Below, in pieces: positions 40,371-48,391 of a DNA stretch of 64,000 nt (position 1 is its first letter; each line of letters starts with the position of its first letter). Source of the DNA: Pseudoalteromonas marina (GTDB taxonomy: Bacteria > Pseudomonadota > Gammaproteobacteria > Enterobacterales > Alteromonadaceae); contig NZ_AHCB03000005.1 of the NCBI RefSeq assembly GCF_000238335.3, positions 558,001-622,000 on the forward strand, read 5' to 3'. The notes below the pieces were generated by a model. It worked only from the letters and a program-made list of their open reading frames with translations, ran no database searches and was not told the DNA's origin. The position numbers and the translations under genes are program-made.

Positions 40371-41303
40371 TTAACCATCATTAGTGATTTTATCGATCAG
40401 CTCAGTGAGTACTGTGTCGGCTTGGCTAGTCTCTACTTGGCAGGTGCCTGCATTTAAATGGCCGCCGCCGCCGTATTTAAGGCATAACTCACCTACGTTT
40501 GTGTTTGAGCTGCGGTTAGTAATTGACTTACCAATTGCATATACTACGTTTTGCTTTTTAAGCCCCCACATTTTGTGAATTGAAATATTGCAGTCGGGGT
40601 ACATGGCGTAAATTACAAAACGGTTGGTGGCGTAAATGGTTTCTTCTTGAGTTAGATCTAGTACCACTAGGTTTTTATGCACTGTTGCACACTGTGTTAT
40701 TTGTGCTTTTGCTTTTTCGTTGTGCTCATTATAAAGCGCAACTCGCTCTGCAACATCTTCCATTTGCAAAATGTCGTCGATGCTTTGATCTTTACATGCA
40801 TCAATGAGCTTCATCATTAACTGGTAGTTTGAAATTTTGAATTCGCGAAAGCGGCCTAGGCCTGTGCGGGCATCCATTATAAAGTTCATTAACACCCAGT
40901 CGGTTGGATTGAGTATTTCATCTTTAGAAAACTGAGCTGCGTCGCCTTTATCTACAGCGTCCATCATATCTACTGAAATATTAGGAAATTTTTCGGCGCC
41001 GCCGTAGTAGTCGTAAACGACTCGCGCAGCTGAAGGCGCTTTGGGGTCAATTATGTGATTTTTAATGTCGCTTGCGTTTCGAACGGTTTCACTTAAGTGG
41101 TGGTCAAATGCTATGTGACAACCCGCTACGTAGGGAAGGTTAGTGGTAATATCGTTAGCGGTAATGTCTATTTTTCCATCTTGCATGTCTTTTGGGTGTA
41201 CAAACAAAATGTCATCAATTAGATCTAAATCTTTTAGTAGTACAGCACATACAAGGCCATCAAAATCGCTACGAGTGACTAGTCTAAATTTATTATTGGG
41301 CAT
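40371..41303 (-). CDS. DHH-family phosphoesterase
   Basis: Predicted cytosolic phosphoesterase, 310 residues. N-terminal motif RSDFDGLVCAVLL (Asp pair), then the DHH triad in HIAFDHHLSE, and the C-terminal DHHA1 motif KYGGGGHLNAGTC. The DHH/DHHA1 family includes exopolyphosphatases, oligoribonucleases (NrnA) and pAp phosphatases; the substrate cannot be decided here. Monocistronic, with its own terminator. Confidence 0.88.
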   Translation of the reverse strand: MPNNKFRLVTRSDFDGLVCAVLLKDLDLIDDILFVHPKDMQDGKIDITANDITTNLPYVAGCHIAFDHHLSETVRNASDIKNHIIDPKAPSAARVVYDYYGGAEKFPNISVDMMDAVDKGDAAQFSKDEILNPTDWVLMNFIMDARTGLGRFREFKISNYQLMMKLIDACKDQSIDDILQMEDVAERVALYNEHNEKAKAQITQCATVHKNLVVLDLTQEETIYATNRFVIYAMYPDCNISIHKMWGLKKQNVVYAIGKSITNRSSNTNVGELCLKYGGGGHLNAGTCQVETSQADTVLTELIDKITNDG

Positions 41304-41391
41304 AGCTATTCCATCTTTTTAATTAAGTTACGTATTAAGTGTAACAGTTAAACTATTTTTTGAGATACCAGTGCTTAAAAATTATATAAAT

Positions 41392-41422
41392 AAAAAAGCC
41401 AAAACAGACGTTTTGGCTTTTT
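41392..41422. terminator. Terminator after the Lpd-like gene
   Basis: Inverted repeat AAAAAGCCAAAAC-AGAC-GTTTTGGCTTTTT just after the stop codon of the reverse flavoprotein gene; it is symmetric and could act on both strands. Confidence 0.9.
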
Positions 41423-41448
41423 GATAGCAAGTGTTTATTTTTTGTAAG

Positions 41449-42897
41449 TTATGCGCCTGGGCCACATTCCATACAGTGGTTAATGATATCTGGGCCAAAC
41501 TTAAGTTTAGCGTTTAAGTCGCGCAGTGCGGTGCGTAAGCCTTCTTCAATAACCGGGTGGTAATACGGCATATTAAGCATTTGTGGTACGGTCATTTTAT
41601 TTTGTACTGCCCATGCAAGCAGATGCGCTATGTGCTCGGCTTGTGGGCCAATAAATTCGGCGCCTAAAAATAAGCCGGTGCCTTGCTCTGCGTATACACG
41701 CATATGGCCCTTATTTTTAAGCATTACGCGGCTTCTGCCTTGGTTTTCAAAGCTGACTTCGCCCACTTCAAAACAGCCACATGAGCCTAAACGGTCTGTT
41801 ATTTGGGTAAAGCTTTCGCCTACCATGGCAATTTGTGGGTCGCTGAATACAGCGGCAATTTTAGCTCTGCGCAGGCCAATACGTACATCTGGGAAACGCC
41901 CTGCATTTTGCCCTGCGATGGTTCCCTGATCAGACGCTTCATGAAGTAGCGGGATCATGTTGCTAGCATCGCCGGCTATAAATATGTTTGATTCGCCACA
42001 TTGCATTGTGTGCGGATCGGCATGCGGTACGCCGCGTTCGTCAAGTTCTATACCTGTGTTTTCGAGGCCTAGCTTGTCTACATTAGGAACTCGGCCTGTT
42101 GCGGCTAGTACATAGTCAAACTGTTCGGTGTGTTTTTCACCTTGTTTGTCGGTGTAAGTAAGCTGCGCTTTGTCGCCTATTTGCATCATGTCTGATACGT
42201 TTGAGTCGGTATCAACAAAAAACTCTTTTGCAAAAACTGTATTTGCATAGTCTTTTACTACGGGGTCTGTGAGTGGACCAATTGCACCACCTACACCAAA
42301 TAATTTTACATTAACACCTAAACGGCTAAGTGCTTGACCTATTTCAAGGCCTATTACGCCTGGGCCAAATACAGCAACAGATTCTGGTAGGTCGTCCCAC
42401 TCAAATACGTCGTCGTTAATGATTAATTTGTCACCAAAGTTATTAAATACGCCAGGGTAAGAAGGGCGAGAGCCTGTAGCAATAACAAATCGCTTGGCTG
42501 TAATAATGGTGTGGTCATCTATTTGTACGCGGTTTGAATCTAAAAATTTAGCGTAACCTTTAATTTTGTCTTCGTCTGGTAGTTCATCAACGGCTTCTAC
42601 TACAAAACCAGCAAAACGATCGCGTTCACTTTTAACGCGTGCCATAACTGCTTTGCCGTCTATTACCGGCTTTGAGCTATGCACACCAAATGCAGGTGCC
42701 ATTTCTATAGCGTGCGCAGCTTCTGCAGCAGCTATTAATAATTTGCTTGGCATACACCCTACGCGTGCGCAGGTTGTGCCATAGGGACCTGATTCGATCA
42801 TAAGTACGTTAGGGGTAAACTGTTTAGCGTTTCGGTATGCACTGAGTCCTGCGGTACCTGCGCCTATAACTACTACGTCGGTTTGCAATTGTTTCAT
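41449..42897 (-). CDS. Dihydrolipoamide dehydrogenase-like flavoprotein disulfide reductase
   Basis: FAD- and NAD-dependent pyridine nucleotide-disulfide oxidoreductase, 482 residues. N-terminal FAD motif VVVIGAGTAGLSAYRNA, redox-active disulfide in GTTCARVGCMPSK, NAD domain VAVFGPGVIGLEIGQALSRLG, second FAD motif NIFIAGDAS and the dimer-interface catalytic His-Glu in YYHPVIEEGL. It has an extended Cys-containing C-terminus (INHCMECGPGA), not typical of the E3 enzyme of 2-oxoacid complexes. No E1/E2 genes are near; it stands beside a peroxiredoxin-glutaredoxin fusion and oxyR, so a thiol-redox role is plausible. Confidence 0.85.
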   Translation of the reverse strand: MKQLQTDVVVIGAGTAGLSAYRNAKQFTPNVLMIESGPYGTTCARVGCMPSKLLIAAAEAAHAIEMAPAFGVHSSKPVIDGKAVMARVKSERDRFAGFVVEAVDELPDEDKIKGYAKFLDSNRVQIDDHTIITAKRFVIATGSRPSYPGVFNNFGDKLIINDDVFEWDDLPESVAVFGPGVIGLEIGQALSRLGVNVKLFGVGGAIGPLTDPVVKDYANTVFAKEFFVDTDSNVSDMMQIGDKAQLTYTDKQGEKHTEQFDYVLAATGRVPNVDKLGLENTGIELDERGVPHADPHTMQCGESNIFIAGDASNMIPLLHEASDQGTIAGQNAGRFPDVRIGLRRAKIAAVFSDPQIAMVGESFTQITDRLGSCGCFEVGEVSFENQGRSRVMLKNKGHMRVYAEQGTGLFLGAEFIGPQAEHIAHLLAWAVQNKMTVPQMLNMPYYHPVIEEGLRTALRDLNAKLKFGPDIINHCMECGPGA

Positions 42898-42913
42898 TGT
42901 ATTTTCCTTTAAT

Positions 42914-42938
42914 AAATAGGGGCACTTGGCCCCTATTT
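42914..42938. terminator. Hairpin between the peroxiredoxin-glutaredoxin and Lpd-like genes
   Basis: Perfect 10-bp stem AAATAGGGGC / GCCCCTATTT, loop ACTTG. It follows the stop codon of the reverse prx-grx gene by 12 bases; the T run is weak, so some read-through into the Lpd-like gene is likely. Confidence 0.6.
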
Positions 42939-42949
42939 AATATTACTTA

Positions 42950-43678
42950 TTAAGCAAAGTATTTTTCTAGGTCGTCTGAGCCACCAATGTGTTTCCCACC
43001 AATAAATACTTGTGGAACGGTGTCGCGGCCAGAGATTGCTTTTAGGCTTGTTAATGATGCACCTGCACCCATAACAATTTCTTCATAGGCAAAGCCTTTT
43101 TCTGTAAGAAGCTCTTTTGCTTTTTTACAGAATGGACAACCGGGCTTAGTGAAAACGCTCACTGGCTCAGGCTTAGCTTGTTTAGGGTTGATGTAATCAA
43201 GCATGGTGTCTGCATCAGACACTTCAAACGGGTCGCCTGGAAGGTCTGGTTCGATGAACATTTTTTCAATTACGCCATCTTTTACCAGCATAGAGTATCT
43301 CCAGCTGCGCTTACCAAAGCCTAAATCGTTTTTGTCTACTAACATACCCATGCCGTCTGTAAACTCGCCATTGCCGTCTGGTAGTAAAGTAATGTTTTGC
43401 GCTTCTTGGTGCTCAGCCCATGCATTCATTACAAATGTATCGTTAACTGACAAACATACAATTTCATCTACGCCATTTTGCTTAAACACACCAGCTAGCT
43501 CGTTGTAGCGAGGAAGGTGAGTAGATGAACATGTTGGGGTGAATGCACCCGGTAGTGAAAACACAGCAACGGTTCTGCCTTTAAAAATCTCGTCTGTTGT
43601 TACCGATTTCCATTCGTCGTTTTGACGTGTTGCAAATGTAACGTTTGGGATTGTTTGACCTTCAATATTCTTTAACAT
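42950..43678 (-). CDS. Peroxiredoxin-glutaredoxin fusion (glutathione-dependent peroxidase)
   Basis: Hybrid antioxidant enzyme of 242 residues. The N-terminal peroxiredoxin-5 domain carries the peroxidatic Cys in [14 protein letters not shown] (about residue 49); the C-terminal glutaredoxin domain (about 170-242) has the CPFC motif and the glutathione-binding [18 protein letters not shown]. This fusion (PGdx) is known from Haemophilus and Chromatium and reduces hydroperoxides directly with glutathione. It is divergent from oxyR, with an OxyR operator in between, so peroxide induction is expected. Confidence 0.95.
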   Translation of the reverse strand: MLKNIEGQTIPNVTFATRQNDEWKSVTTDEIFKGRTVAVFSLPGAFTPTCSSTHLPRYNELAGVFKQNGVDEIVCLSVNDTFVMNAWAEHQEAQNITLLPDGNGEFTDGMGMLVDKNDLGFGKRSWRYSMLVKDGVIEKMFIEPDLPGDPFEVSDADTMLDYINPKQAKPEPVSVFTKPGCPFCKKAKELLTEKGFAYEEIVMGAGASLTSLKAISGRDTVPQVFIGGKHIGGSDDLEKYFA

Positions 43679-43707
43679 GGTTTAGTTCCTCTTGATTTGT
43701 TAAAGCC

Positions 43708-43737
43708 ATTATGGCGAAAATTTAAATATAGTTCTAA
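43708..43737 (-). promoter_or_regulatory. Putative sigma-70 promoter of the prx-grx fusion
   Basis: On the minus strand TTAGAA at 43737-43732 and CATAAT at 43713-43708, spacing 18 bases. The weak -35 adjoins the OxyR site, as in OxyR-activated promoters. Confidence 0.45.
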
Positions 43738-43773
43738 TCGTTTGTTTGTATTAAACTGATAGTCAAAAGCTAT
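43737..43773. promoter_or_regulatory. OxyR binding site between prx-grx and oxyR
   Basis: The right half ATAG-N7-CTAT at 43759-43773 is a perfect inverted pair. The left half, 7 bases away, reads ATCG-N7-GTAT at 43737-43751 (6 of 8 core bases). The overall spacing equals the 37-bp OxyR tetramer motif. It lies 16 bases upstream of the oxyR ATG and about 60 bases upstream of the fusion gene, fitting autorepression and divergent activation. Confidence 0.7.
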
Positions 43774-43789
43774 CAGGGTGGAGCTGAAC

Positions 43790-44689
43790 ATGAACTTAAA
43801 AGACTTTGAATACGTTAAAGCCATAGCACAACATAAACATTTTCGTAAAGCAGCCGATGCGTGCTTTGTTAGCCAACCTACACTGAGTGGGCAGGTTAAA
43901 AAACTTGAACAAACATTAGGTGTTACTTTATTTGACCGCTCAACCAAACAAGTAACCCTAACTGCTAAAGGTGAGCGTTTATTAGCGCAAATAGAGGTTA
44001 TTTTAGAGCAAACTCAAATACTCAAAGAGCTGGCTTCTGCCTCTAATGAACCATTACAAGGTAAGATAACAATTGGTATTATTCCAACTATTGCGCCGTA
44101 TTTATTGCCAACTTTGTTAACCTCAATGAAAGAAGCATTTGTAGATAGCCAATTTGCGTTTATTGAAATGCAAACAGCCACCATATTAGATGCGCTTAAC
44201 AATGGTGAGCTTGATTTTGCAATTTTGGCCGATGTAGCTGAGCTTAATCATTACCACACTATTCCACTTTATAAAGAAGACTTTTTAGTCGCTGTTTCAA
44301 AAGATAACGCGCTGGCTAAGCATAAAAAAGTCGCGCTTAGCAATCTTCAGGGTTGCAGCCTATTAATGTTAAGTGATGGCCATTGCTTTAAAGATCAAGC
44401 CCAAAAGTTTTGTTTTTCAGCAGGGGTTGATGTGTCTAATCAATATAAAGGCAATAGTTTAGAAACGTTACTTGCGCTGGTGGCAATGGATGATGGCGTT
44501 ACTTTTGTGCCAAAGTTAGCTTGCACACAGCGAACGGGTATTGATTATATGCCTATATTTCCAAATCAGCAGCGTAATGTGGTGTTTGCATGCAGAAAGC
44601 ATTATCCGCATTTGGCAGGGGTTGAGCAGTTGGGTGAGTGGTTGTCGGCTCACCCTAATTTAAAAACACAGCTTGCTAAAGCGCTTTAA
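43790..44689 (+). CDS. oxyR: Hydrogen peroxide sensor-regulator OxyR
   Basis: LysR-type regulator with an N-terminal helix-turn-helix (FRKAADACFVSQPTLSGQVKKLEQTLGV) and the redox-sensing cysteines in LMLSDGHCFKDQAQKFC, spaced like Cys199 and Cys208 of E. coli OxyR. I chose the ATG at 43790 (MNLKDFEYVKAIAQHKHF), which matches other OxyR N-termini; a second ATG four codons earlier is also possible. 299 residues. Divergent from its probable target, the peroxiredoxin-glutaredoxin fusion. Its last 4 bases overlap the end of convergent flgT. Confidence 0.94.
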   Translation: MNLKDFEYVKAIAQHKHFRKAADACFVSQPTLSGQVKKLEQTLGVTLFDRSTKQVTLTAKGERLLAQIEVILEQTQILKELASASNEPLQGKITIGIIPTIAPYLLPTLLTSMKEAFVDSQFAFIEMQTATILDALNNGELDFAILADVAELNHYHTIPLYKEDFLVAVSKDNALAKHKKVALSNLQGCSLLMLSDGHCFKDQAQKFCFSAGVDVSNQYKGNSLETLLALVAMDDGVTFVPKLACTQRTGIDYMPIFPNQQRNVVFACRKHYPHLAGVEQLGEWLSAHPNLKTQLAKAL

Positions 44690-45879
44690 AGATCTTGGCT
44701 TATTACTTCAACTACATCGTTGATTTGTACGCCGGGTAAGGGTTGGTCGTCAATGCTTACTGCAACCGCAGTTTGTTGATATAACTGCTCTACACGTATT
44801 TTGTTGAGTGTTGTAGTGGTGTGAGGCATTACATTACCTGCTGCATCAGTTAGGTAGTTATGGTGTGCAATGCTCAGCATTTGCCCTTTTTTTAGGCCAT
44901 GTGCTTTACCTAAATTAATTACTATTTTGCTGTTTTCCATATGCATTATTTTACCTTGCGTTGGAAAGCAGGCTAATACAGCTTGTAAGTCATAACTTAG
45001 GGTTTGATTTATATCTTGTATACTTTGACCGTAGGGTGATTGCCAAAATCTATCACTGTTTACATCAATGATGGCGGTTTTTTCGAATGGCCAAGTGCCT
45101 TGGCCCTGATAACTATTGCTCCAAAGCTGCTCATAGGTTGTGCCATTAAAAAGGCTAAACTCTATTTTGTAGTTGCGTTGGTAGCTATCGTCTTGCCAAA
45201 AAGCATAATCACTATTGAGTTTATCGCTTGTTGATAGGTCTGTAATTTGGCTCAGTAATACGTACTGAGCGTTGGTGCGAGATGATATTTCTTCTAACTG
45301 AACTTTCGAGTAGTCGTACTGCTGCGAAAAGTAACTATCTACATTTAAAGGTATATTGTAATAAGCAACGGGTAGCGCGCTCATTTTTGATTTTTGTAAG
45401 GTGGTGAATATTCGTTTACTGATTGCTTTGTTTACGTCAAATATTTGACCCATTCTAGCTTGCTCTCGATGAGCTAGCTGACTTTGTGTTACGGCAACAA
45501 ACTTGTTAAAGCTGCTTTGCGGGCATTGCTCTGTTTGCGCAAATATATCTAAACGCAGGGTAATCGCAAATTTATCGTCGTATTTATTTTCACTTACAAG
45601 TTCAATTTTTTGAATTTCGCCGTGGCTACTAATTTTTAACTGATCTTGCATTAATACGCCGTCTACCAAGGTTTGTACTGAGCTGACACGCGCCCCAGAA
45701 AAAACCAACGCTTGAGTTATGGCATCTTTTATAGCTGCAGATTTGGCCGCGCTTATGTCGTCGTTTTGAATAAGTGCGTGCCCTGTAGATTCATACCACT
45801 GCGCATTTGAAAAAGTCGAAAACGTAAATAACGCAGTTGCGCTTAATCCTGCAAATGCCTTTAATAAAAACGATTTCAT
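44686..45879 (-). CDS. flgT: Flagellar H-ring protein FlgT
   Basis: Secreted periplasmic protein forming the H ring around the LP rings of polar flagella in Vibrio, needed for stator assembly. Signal peptide MKSFLLKAFAGLSATALFTFSTFSNA. Middle and C-terminal patterns fit FlgT: QWYESTGHALIQNDDISAAKSAAIKDAITQAL, AQTEQCPQSSF, ISSRTNAQYVLLSQITDLS, and the C-terminal domain KIVINLGKAHGLKKGQMLSIAHHN. 397 residues. A sigma-54 type promoter precedes it (45919-45934). It is divergent from flgP. Confidence 0.92.
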   Translation of the reverse strand: MKSFLLKAFAGLSATALFTFSTFSNAQWYESTGHALIQNDDISAAKSAAIKDAITQALVFSGARVSSVQTLVDGVLMQDQLKISSHGEIQKIELVSENKYDDKFAITLRLDIFAQTEQCPQSSFNKFVAVTQSQLAHREQARMGQIFDVNKAISKRIFTTLQKSKMSALPVAYYNIPLNVDSYFSQQYDYSKVQLEEISSRTNAQYVLLSQITDLSTSDKLNSDYAFWQDDSYQRNYKIEFSLFNGTTYEQLWSNSYQGQGTWPFEKTAIIDVNSDRFWQSPYGQSIQDINQTLSYDLQAVLACFPTQGKIMHMENSKIVINLGKAHGLKKGQMLSIAHHNYLTDAAGNVMPHTTTTLNKIRVEQLYQQTAVAVSIDDQPLPGVQINDVVEVISQDL

Positions 45880-45918
45880 ACTTTTTGCTCCAAATAAACG
45901 TTAGCTTTATCTTGAGGC

Positions 45919-45934
45919 AGCAAGGACTGTACCA
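45919..45934 (-). promoter_or_regulatory. Sigma-54 promoter of flgT
   Basis: Minus-strand TGGTACAGTCCTTGCT: GG-N10-GC with TTGCT, 40 bases upstream of the flgT ATG. It is divergent from the flgP promoter 32 bases away. Confidence 0.75.
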
Positions 45935-45966
45935 ATGTTATTAATCAATAAAAATAACGTTATAAA

Positions 45967-45982
45967 TGGCATTAAACATGCA
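45967..45982 (+). promoter_or_regulatory. Sigma-54 promoter of flgP
   Basis: TGGCATTAAACATGCA: GG at 45968-45969, ten bases, GC at 45980-45981, 36 bases upstream of the ATG at 46019. It lies inside the longest possible reading frame and so supports the shorter start. Confidence 0.7.
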
Positions 45983-46018
45983 TATACCACCGTAATTAAT
46001 TTACTAGGGCACAAAATT

Positions 46019-46477
46019 ATGCGAGCAATTTCATTAGTTATTACACTTGGGTGTTTAACCTTGAGTGGGTGCAGCAGCGTGTTTGATAAGCATGTTGAGT
46101 ACAAATATGTTGAGCCTAATAATTACCCGGTATTAAAAGCGGTAGGTTATGCACCTATTAGTTTACAAAAAGGGGCTAGCGCTTCACAAAAGCAGCTTAT
46201 GGCTATTAAAGCCTCTAAACTTGAAGCATACAGAGAGCTTACAGAGCAAGTATATGGGCAAAAGGTAACTGCGGGTATGAGCGTTGAAAACGCAGTCGCT
46301 AAGGATGATTATTTAGAAAGCAAAGTGCAGGGCGTTATTAAAGGTGCACAAATTATAAAAACGTATGCAGTAGACGACACATACGTCACTGAGCTTGAAC
46401 TCAATATGAAGCGCGTGCATGATTTATATATTGGCGAAATAAAACCACGTGAAGTAAAAAAAGTAACGTACTACTGA
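46019..46477 (+). CDS. flgP: Flagellar outer-membrane lipoprotein FlgP
   Basis: Lipoprotein of the outer-membrane ring (H-ring/basal disk family) of polar flagella. Signal MRAISLVITLGCLTLSGCSS with lipobox LSGC, then the LPP20-like domain with LKAVGYAPISLQKGASASQKQLMAIKASKLEAYRELTEQVYG and VIKGAQIIKTYAVDDTYVTELELNM. 152 residues from ATG 46019 (the frame extends to 45935, but the sigma-54 promoter is within that stretch). In V. cholerae flgO lies next to flgP and flgT; here it is missing from this position. Confidence 0.92.
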   Translation: MRAISLVITLGCLTLSGCSSVFDKHVEYKYVEPNNYPVLKAVGYAPISLQKGASASQKQLMAIKASKLEAYRELTEQVYGQKVTAGMSVENAVAKDDYLESKVQGVIKGAQIIKTYAVDDTYVTELELNMKRVHDLYIGEIKPREVKKVTYY

Positions 46478-46721
46478 TAAATTGACGTTCGCAATAAATT
46501 TTACAGCTGTACGTTTAGTATTTAGGCAAGTTAGAGTTTTAAGTATACAGCAGTTTAAATATTACAATGCGTCAACTAAACAGTCTCACCAGAGTACAAA
46601 AACCTCAGTAAAAAAGGTTGACGCAGCTTGGCTCAATTTTTGGGTTTTCAAGTTTGAGATACCGGTAACTAGCAGGTTTAAATATTATAGAAGTAGGTAA
46701 TTTGGCTGAAGCGTTTTGAGT

Positions 46722-47153
46722 TTATGCTTTTAAATTTCTGACAAGCTGACCGTTGGTGTTAACTTCACCGCCAGACTGATTATATGTGGTGGACGATGGG
46801 GCACCAATTAAAATGTTTTTTAGTTGTTTTACACTAAGCTGCGCCTGATGTGCTGCATGCGCGTTTACTTCGTTTTGTTTTTGGCATTTCTCTAACTTAC
46901 TGCGAACTTGGGCTATAAGCTCGGGAAGCTCTTCAGACTGTTCGTCATTTTTAGCAAGTAACTTGTTCAGCTCTTGATCTAGGCTATTTAGCTTGGTTAA
47001 AAAAGTCATTTTTTGTTGGGTAATTTCTTTTAAACCTTCACCTCTTCTTGAGGCAATAGCTGTTAGCTCGTCGTTTAATAAAACAGAGAGAGAATCTAAA
47101 CACTTATCTTGCTCGTTTAGCTTAACAATAATTAAGCTATTATGATCAGCCAT
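46722..47153 (-). CDS. flgN: FlgN-family flagellar chaperone
   Basis: Cytosolic export chaperone for FlgK and FlgL, 143 residues, almost entirely helical (LNEQDKCLDSLSVLLNDELTAIASRRGEGLKEITQQKMTFL in two long heptad-rich helices) with a short Gly/Asn-rich tail (NQSGGEVNTNGQLVRNL) typical of FlgN. The frame is open to 47162 (TTG), but I use the ATG at 47153, whose first codons overlap the flgM stop by 8 bases; ATG 47159 is an alternative. Second gene of the flgMN pair. Similarity is low, as usual for FlgN, so position adds weight. Confidence 0.88.
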   Translation of the reverse strand: MADHNSLIIVKLNEQDKCLDSLSVLLNDELTAIASRRGEGLKEITQQKMTFLTKLNSLDQELNKLLAKNDEQSEELPELIAQVRSKLEKCQKQNEVNAHAAHQAQLSVKQLKNILIGAPSSTTYNQSGGEVNTNGQLVRNLKA

Positions 47154-47466
47154 AGACATCAAACTCGAAGTCAGCTAAATTTTTGGCAAGCTTTTCACTG
47201 TCTATTTGGTACTTGCCTTCAGTGATTGCTTTTTTTAGCTCAGCAACTTTATTACTGTCAAAACCAGAAGATTGCTGTGCTTTTTCTTGCAGTGTTTTTA
47301 ATTGCTGTGCTTGTGGTGTTAAGCTTACAGAATCGCTAGCAGCTTTAGGCGTAGCCGATTGAGCCGCTTGTGTATTTGCATTATCTCTTTGCAAATCAAC
47401 CTTTTGTTGTTTAGCATTAGCTAAAGCGCTTGGTTGTTGATTACCTGAATTGACTTGATTAACCAT
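47146..47466 (-). CDS. flgM: Anti-sigma-28 factor FlgM
   Basis: Binds FliA (sigma-28) and is exported when the hook is complete. 106 residues; the N-terminal half is Gln/Asn/Ala-rich and disordered (QQPSALANAKQQKVDLQRDNAN). The FlgM domain follows with DSVSLTPQAQQLKTLQ and FDSNKVAELKKAITEGKYQIDSEKLAKNLADFE. The frame extends upstream to 47490, but the ATG at 47466 gives the normal start. A strong sigma-28 promoter lies at 47502-47528 and flgN overlaps its 3' end. Confidence 0.94.
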   Translation of the reverse strand: MVNQVNSGNQQPSALANAKQQKVDLQRDNANTQAAQSATPKAASDSVSLTPQAQQLKTLQEKAQQSSGFDSNKVAELKKAITEGKYQIDSEKLAKNLADFEFDVYG

Positions 47467-47501
47467 AATAAAAATCCATAATTTACCCAACTAATACCAG
47501 T

Positions 47502-47528
47502 ATATCGGCATATCTTTAGTAAACTTTA
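47502..47528 (-). promoter_or_regulatory. Sigma-28 promoter of flgMN
   Basis: Minus strand: -35 TAAAGTTT (47528-47521), 11-base spacer, -10 GCCGATAT (47509-47502). The -35 is a perfect match and the -10 differs from GCCGATAA by one base. Transcription begins about 35 bases upstream of the flgM ATG. Confidence 0.88.
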
Positions 47529-47541
47529 ATATTATTTTTAA

Positions 47542-48249
47542 TTAAATATTTACTTGTACAGACTCTACACCATCTACACGCGCATTTAAAACTTTACCTG
47601 TTTTTTTGTTCTCTACAAGTATTTGTTCGCCCAGAGTGCCATCTTCAAGCGCAACACCGGTCGTTTTTATCTGTAAGCCTTTTGTGCTTGCATAAATATT
47701 AATAGCATCACCTTTGCATACCATACATATTTGATTGAGCAATATTGGCATACCTTCGCGAATGTTGCGTTTACTTCGACTGCCAATAAGTGCTTTAGGA
47801 TCGTCTTGATATTGCACTCTTACAAAGTGTGTCGGTTTCATCTCAATGGTTAGGTGAGCGCTGGTTATTACTTCACCGCGCGCAATATTATCAGTTGTTA
47901 CAACAACAGGTGCCATTTTTAGCACCTTTATATGTACGTATTGTGCCCAGCTTTGTGGATCGTCGCATTTTACTTGTATTGTAATTTGTCTGTTAAACGG
48001 TGGTTCACTTGATGAAATAATATCAGGTGTCGTTGAACAAGCACGATCAGGTATACGGCTGTCTAATGGCAATGCACTGAGGTGTATTTGCTCACTATCG
48101 TGTTCGCCAATTTGCTCAGCAATGTATTTTACAGCCATTTCTTGTAGTGAGGCTTTAGTAAATACTTGTGCAGATACAGGGAATGCCATTCCTAGGCTAG
48201 TAACAAAATAAAAAACACTGTATCTTTTGATTTTTTTTAACAAACTCAT
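47542..48249 (-). CDS. flgA: P-ring assembly chaperone FlgA
   Basis: Periplasmic chaperone for FlgI polymerisation into the P ring. Signal peptide MSLLKKIKRYSVFYFVTSLGMAFPVSA (cut before QVFTK). SAF/FlgA domain: VVTTDNIARGEVITSAHLTI, GSRSKRNIREGMPILLNQI, ending with GEQILVENKKTGKVLNARVDGVESVQV. 235 residues. Reverse, with a sigma-54 promoter about 100 bases upstream; its transcript would start close to the divergent cheV gene. Confidence 0.94.
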   Translation of the reverse strand: MSLLKKIKRYSVFYFVTSLGMAFPVSAQVFTKASLQEMAVKYIAEQIGEHDSEQIHLSALPLDSRIPDRACSTTPDIISSSEPPFNRQITIQVKCDDPQSWAQYVHIKVLKMAPVVVTTDNIARGEVITSAHLTIEMKPTHFVRVQYQDDPKALIGSRSKRNIREGMPILLNQICMVCKGDAINIYASTKGLQIKTTGVALEDGTLGEQILVENKKTGKVLNARVDGVESVQVNI

Positions 48250-48295
48250 AATGTTTCGACTATGCTTATGGTTTCAAACAGGGTATAAATATTTT

Positions 48296-48313
48296 GCGTC
48301 AAAATTAAGACGC
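48296..48313. promoter_or_regulatory. Inverted repeat in the flgA leader / cheV upstream region
   Basis: GCGTC-AAAATTAA-GACGC, a 5-bp inverted repeat between the divergent flgA and cheV. It lies in the predicted flgA 5' leader and could be a regulator site or an RNA stem. Function unknown. Confidence 0.35.
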
Positions 48314-48347
48314 TCCCACGATGTTGTGTAGCTTTGTATATGTAGGA

Positions 48348-48363
48348 AGCAATTATCGTTCCG
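48348..48363 (-). promoter_or_regulatory. Sigma-54 promoter of flgA
   Basis: Minus strand CGGAACGATAATTGCT: GG-N10-GC, keeping ACG and TTGCT of the consensus. It sits 99 bases upstream of the flgA start and 28 bases upstream of the cheV start on the other strand. Confidence 0.7.
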
Positions 48364-48391
48364 TATTATTTGTTTTCTAAAGGAGATTTTA

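Noticed and set aside
46482..46700. 72-codon frame between flgP and flgN
   Set aside because: Non-ATG start, Gln/Ser/Lys/Tyr-rich composition without a domain, no ribosome site; it reads as chance coding in a gap between convergent genes.
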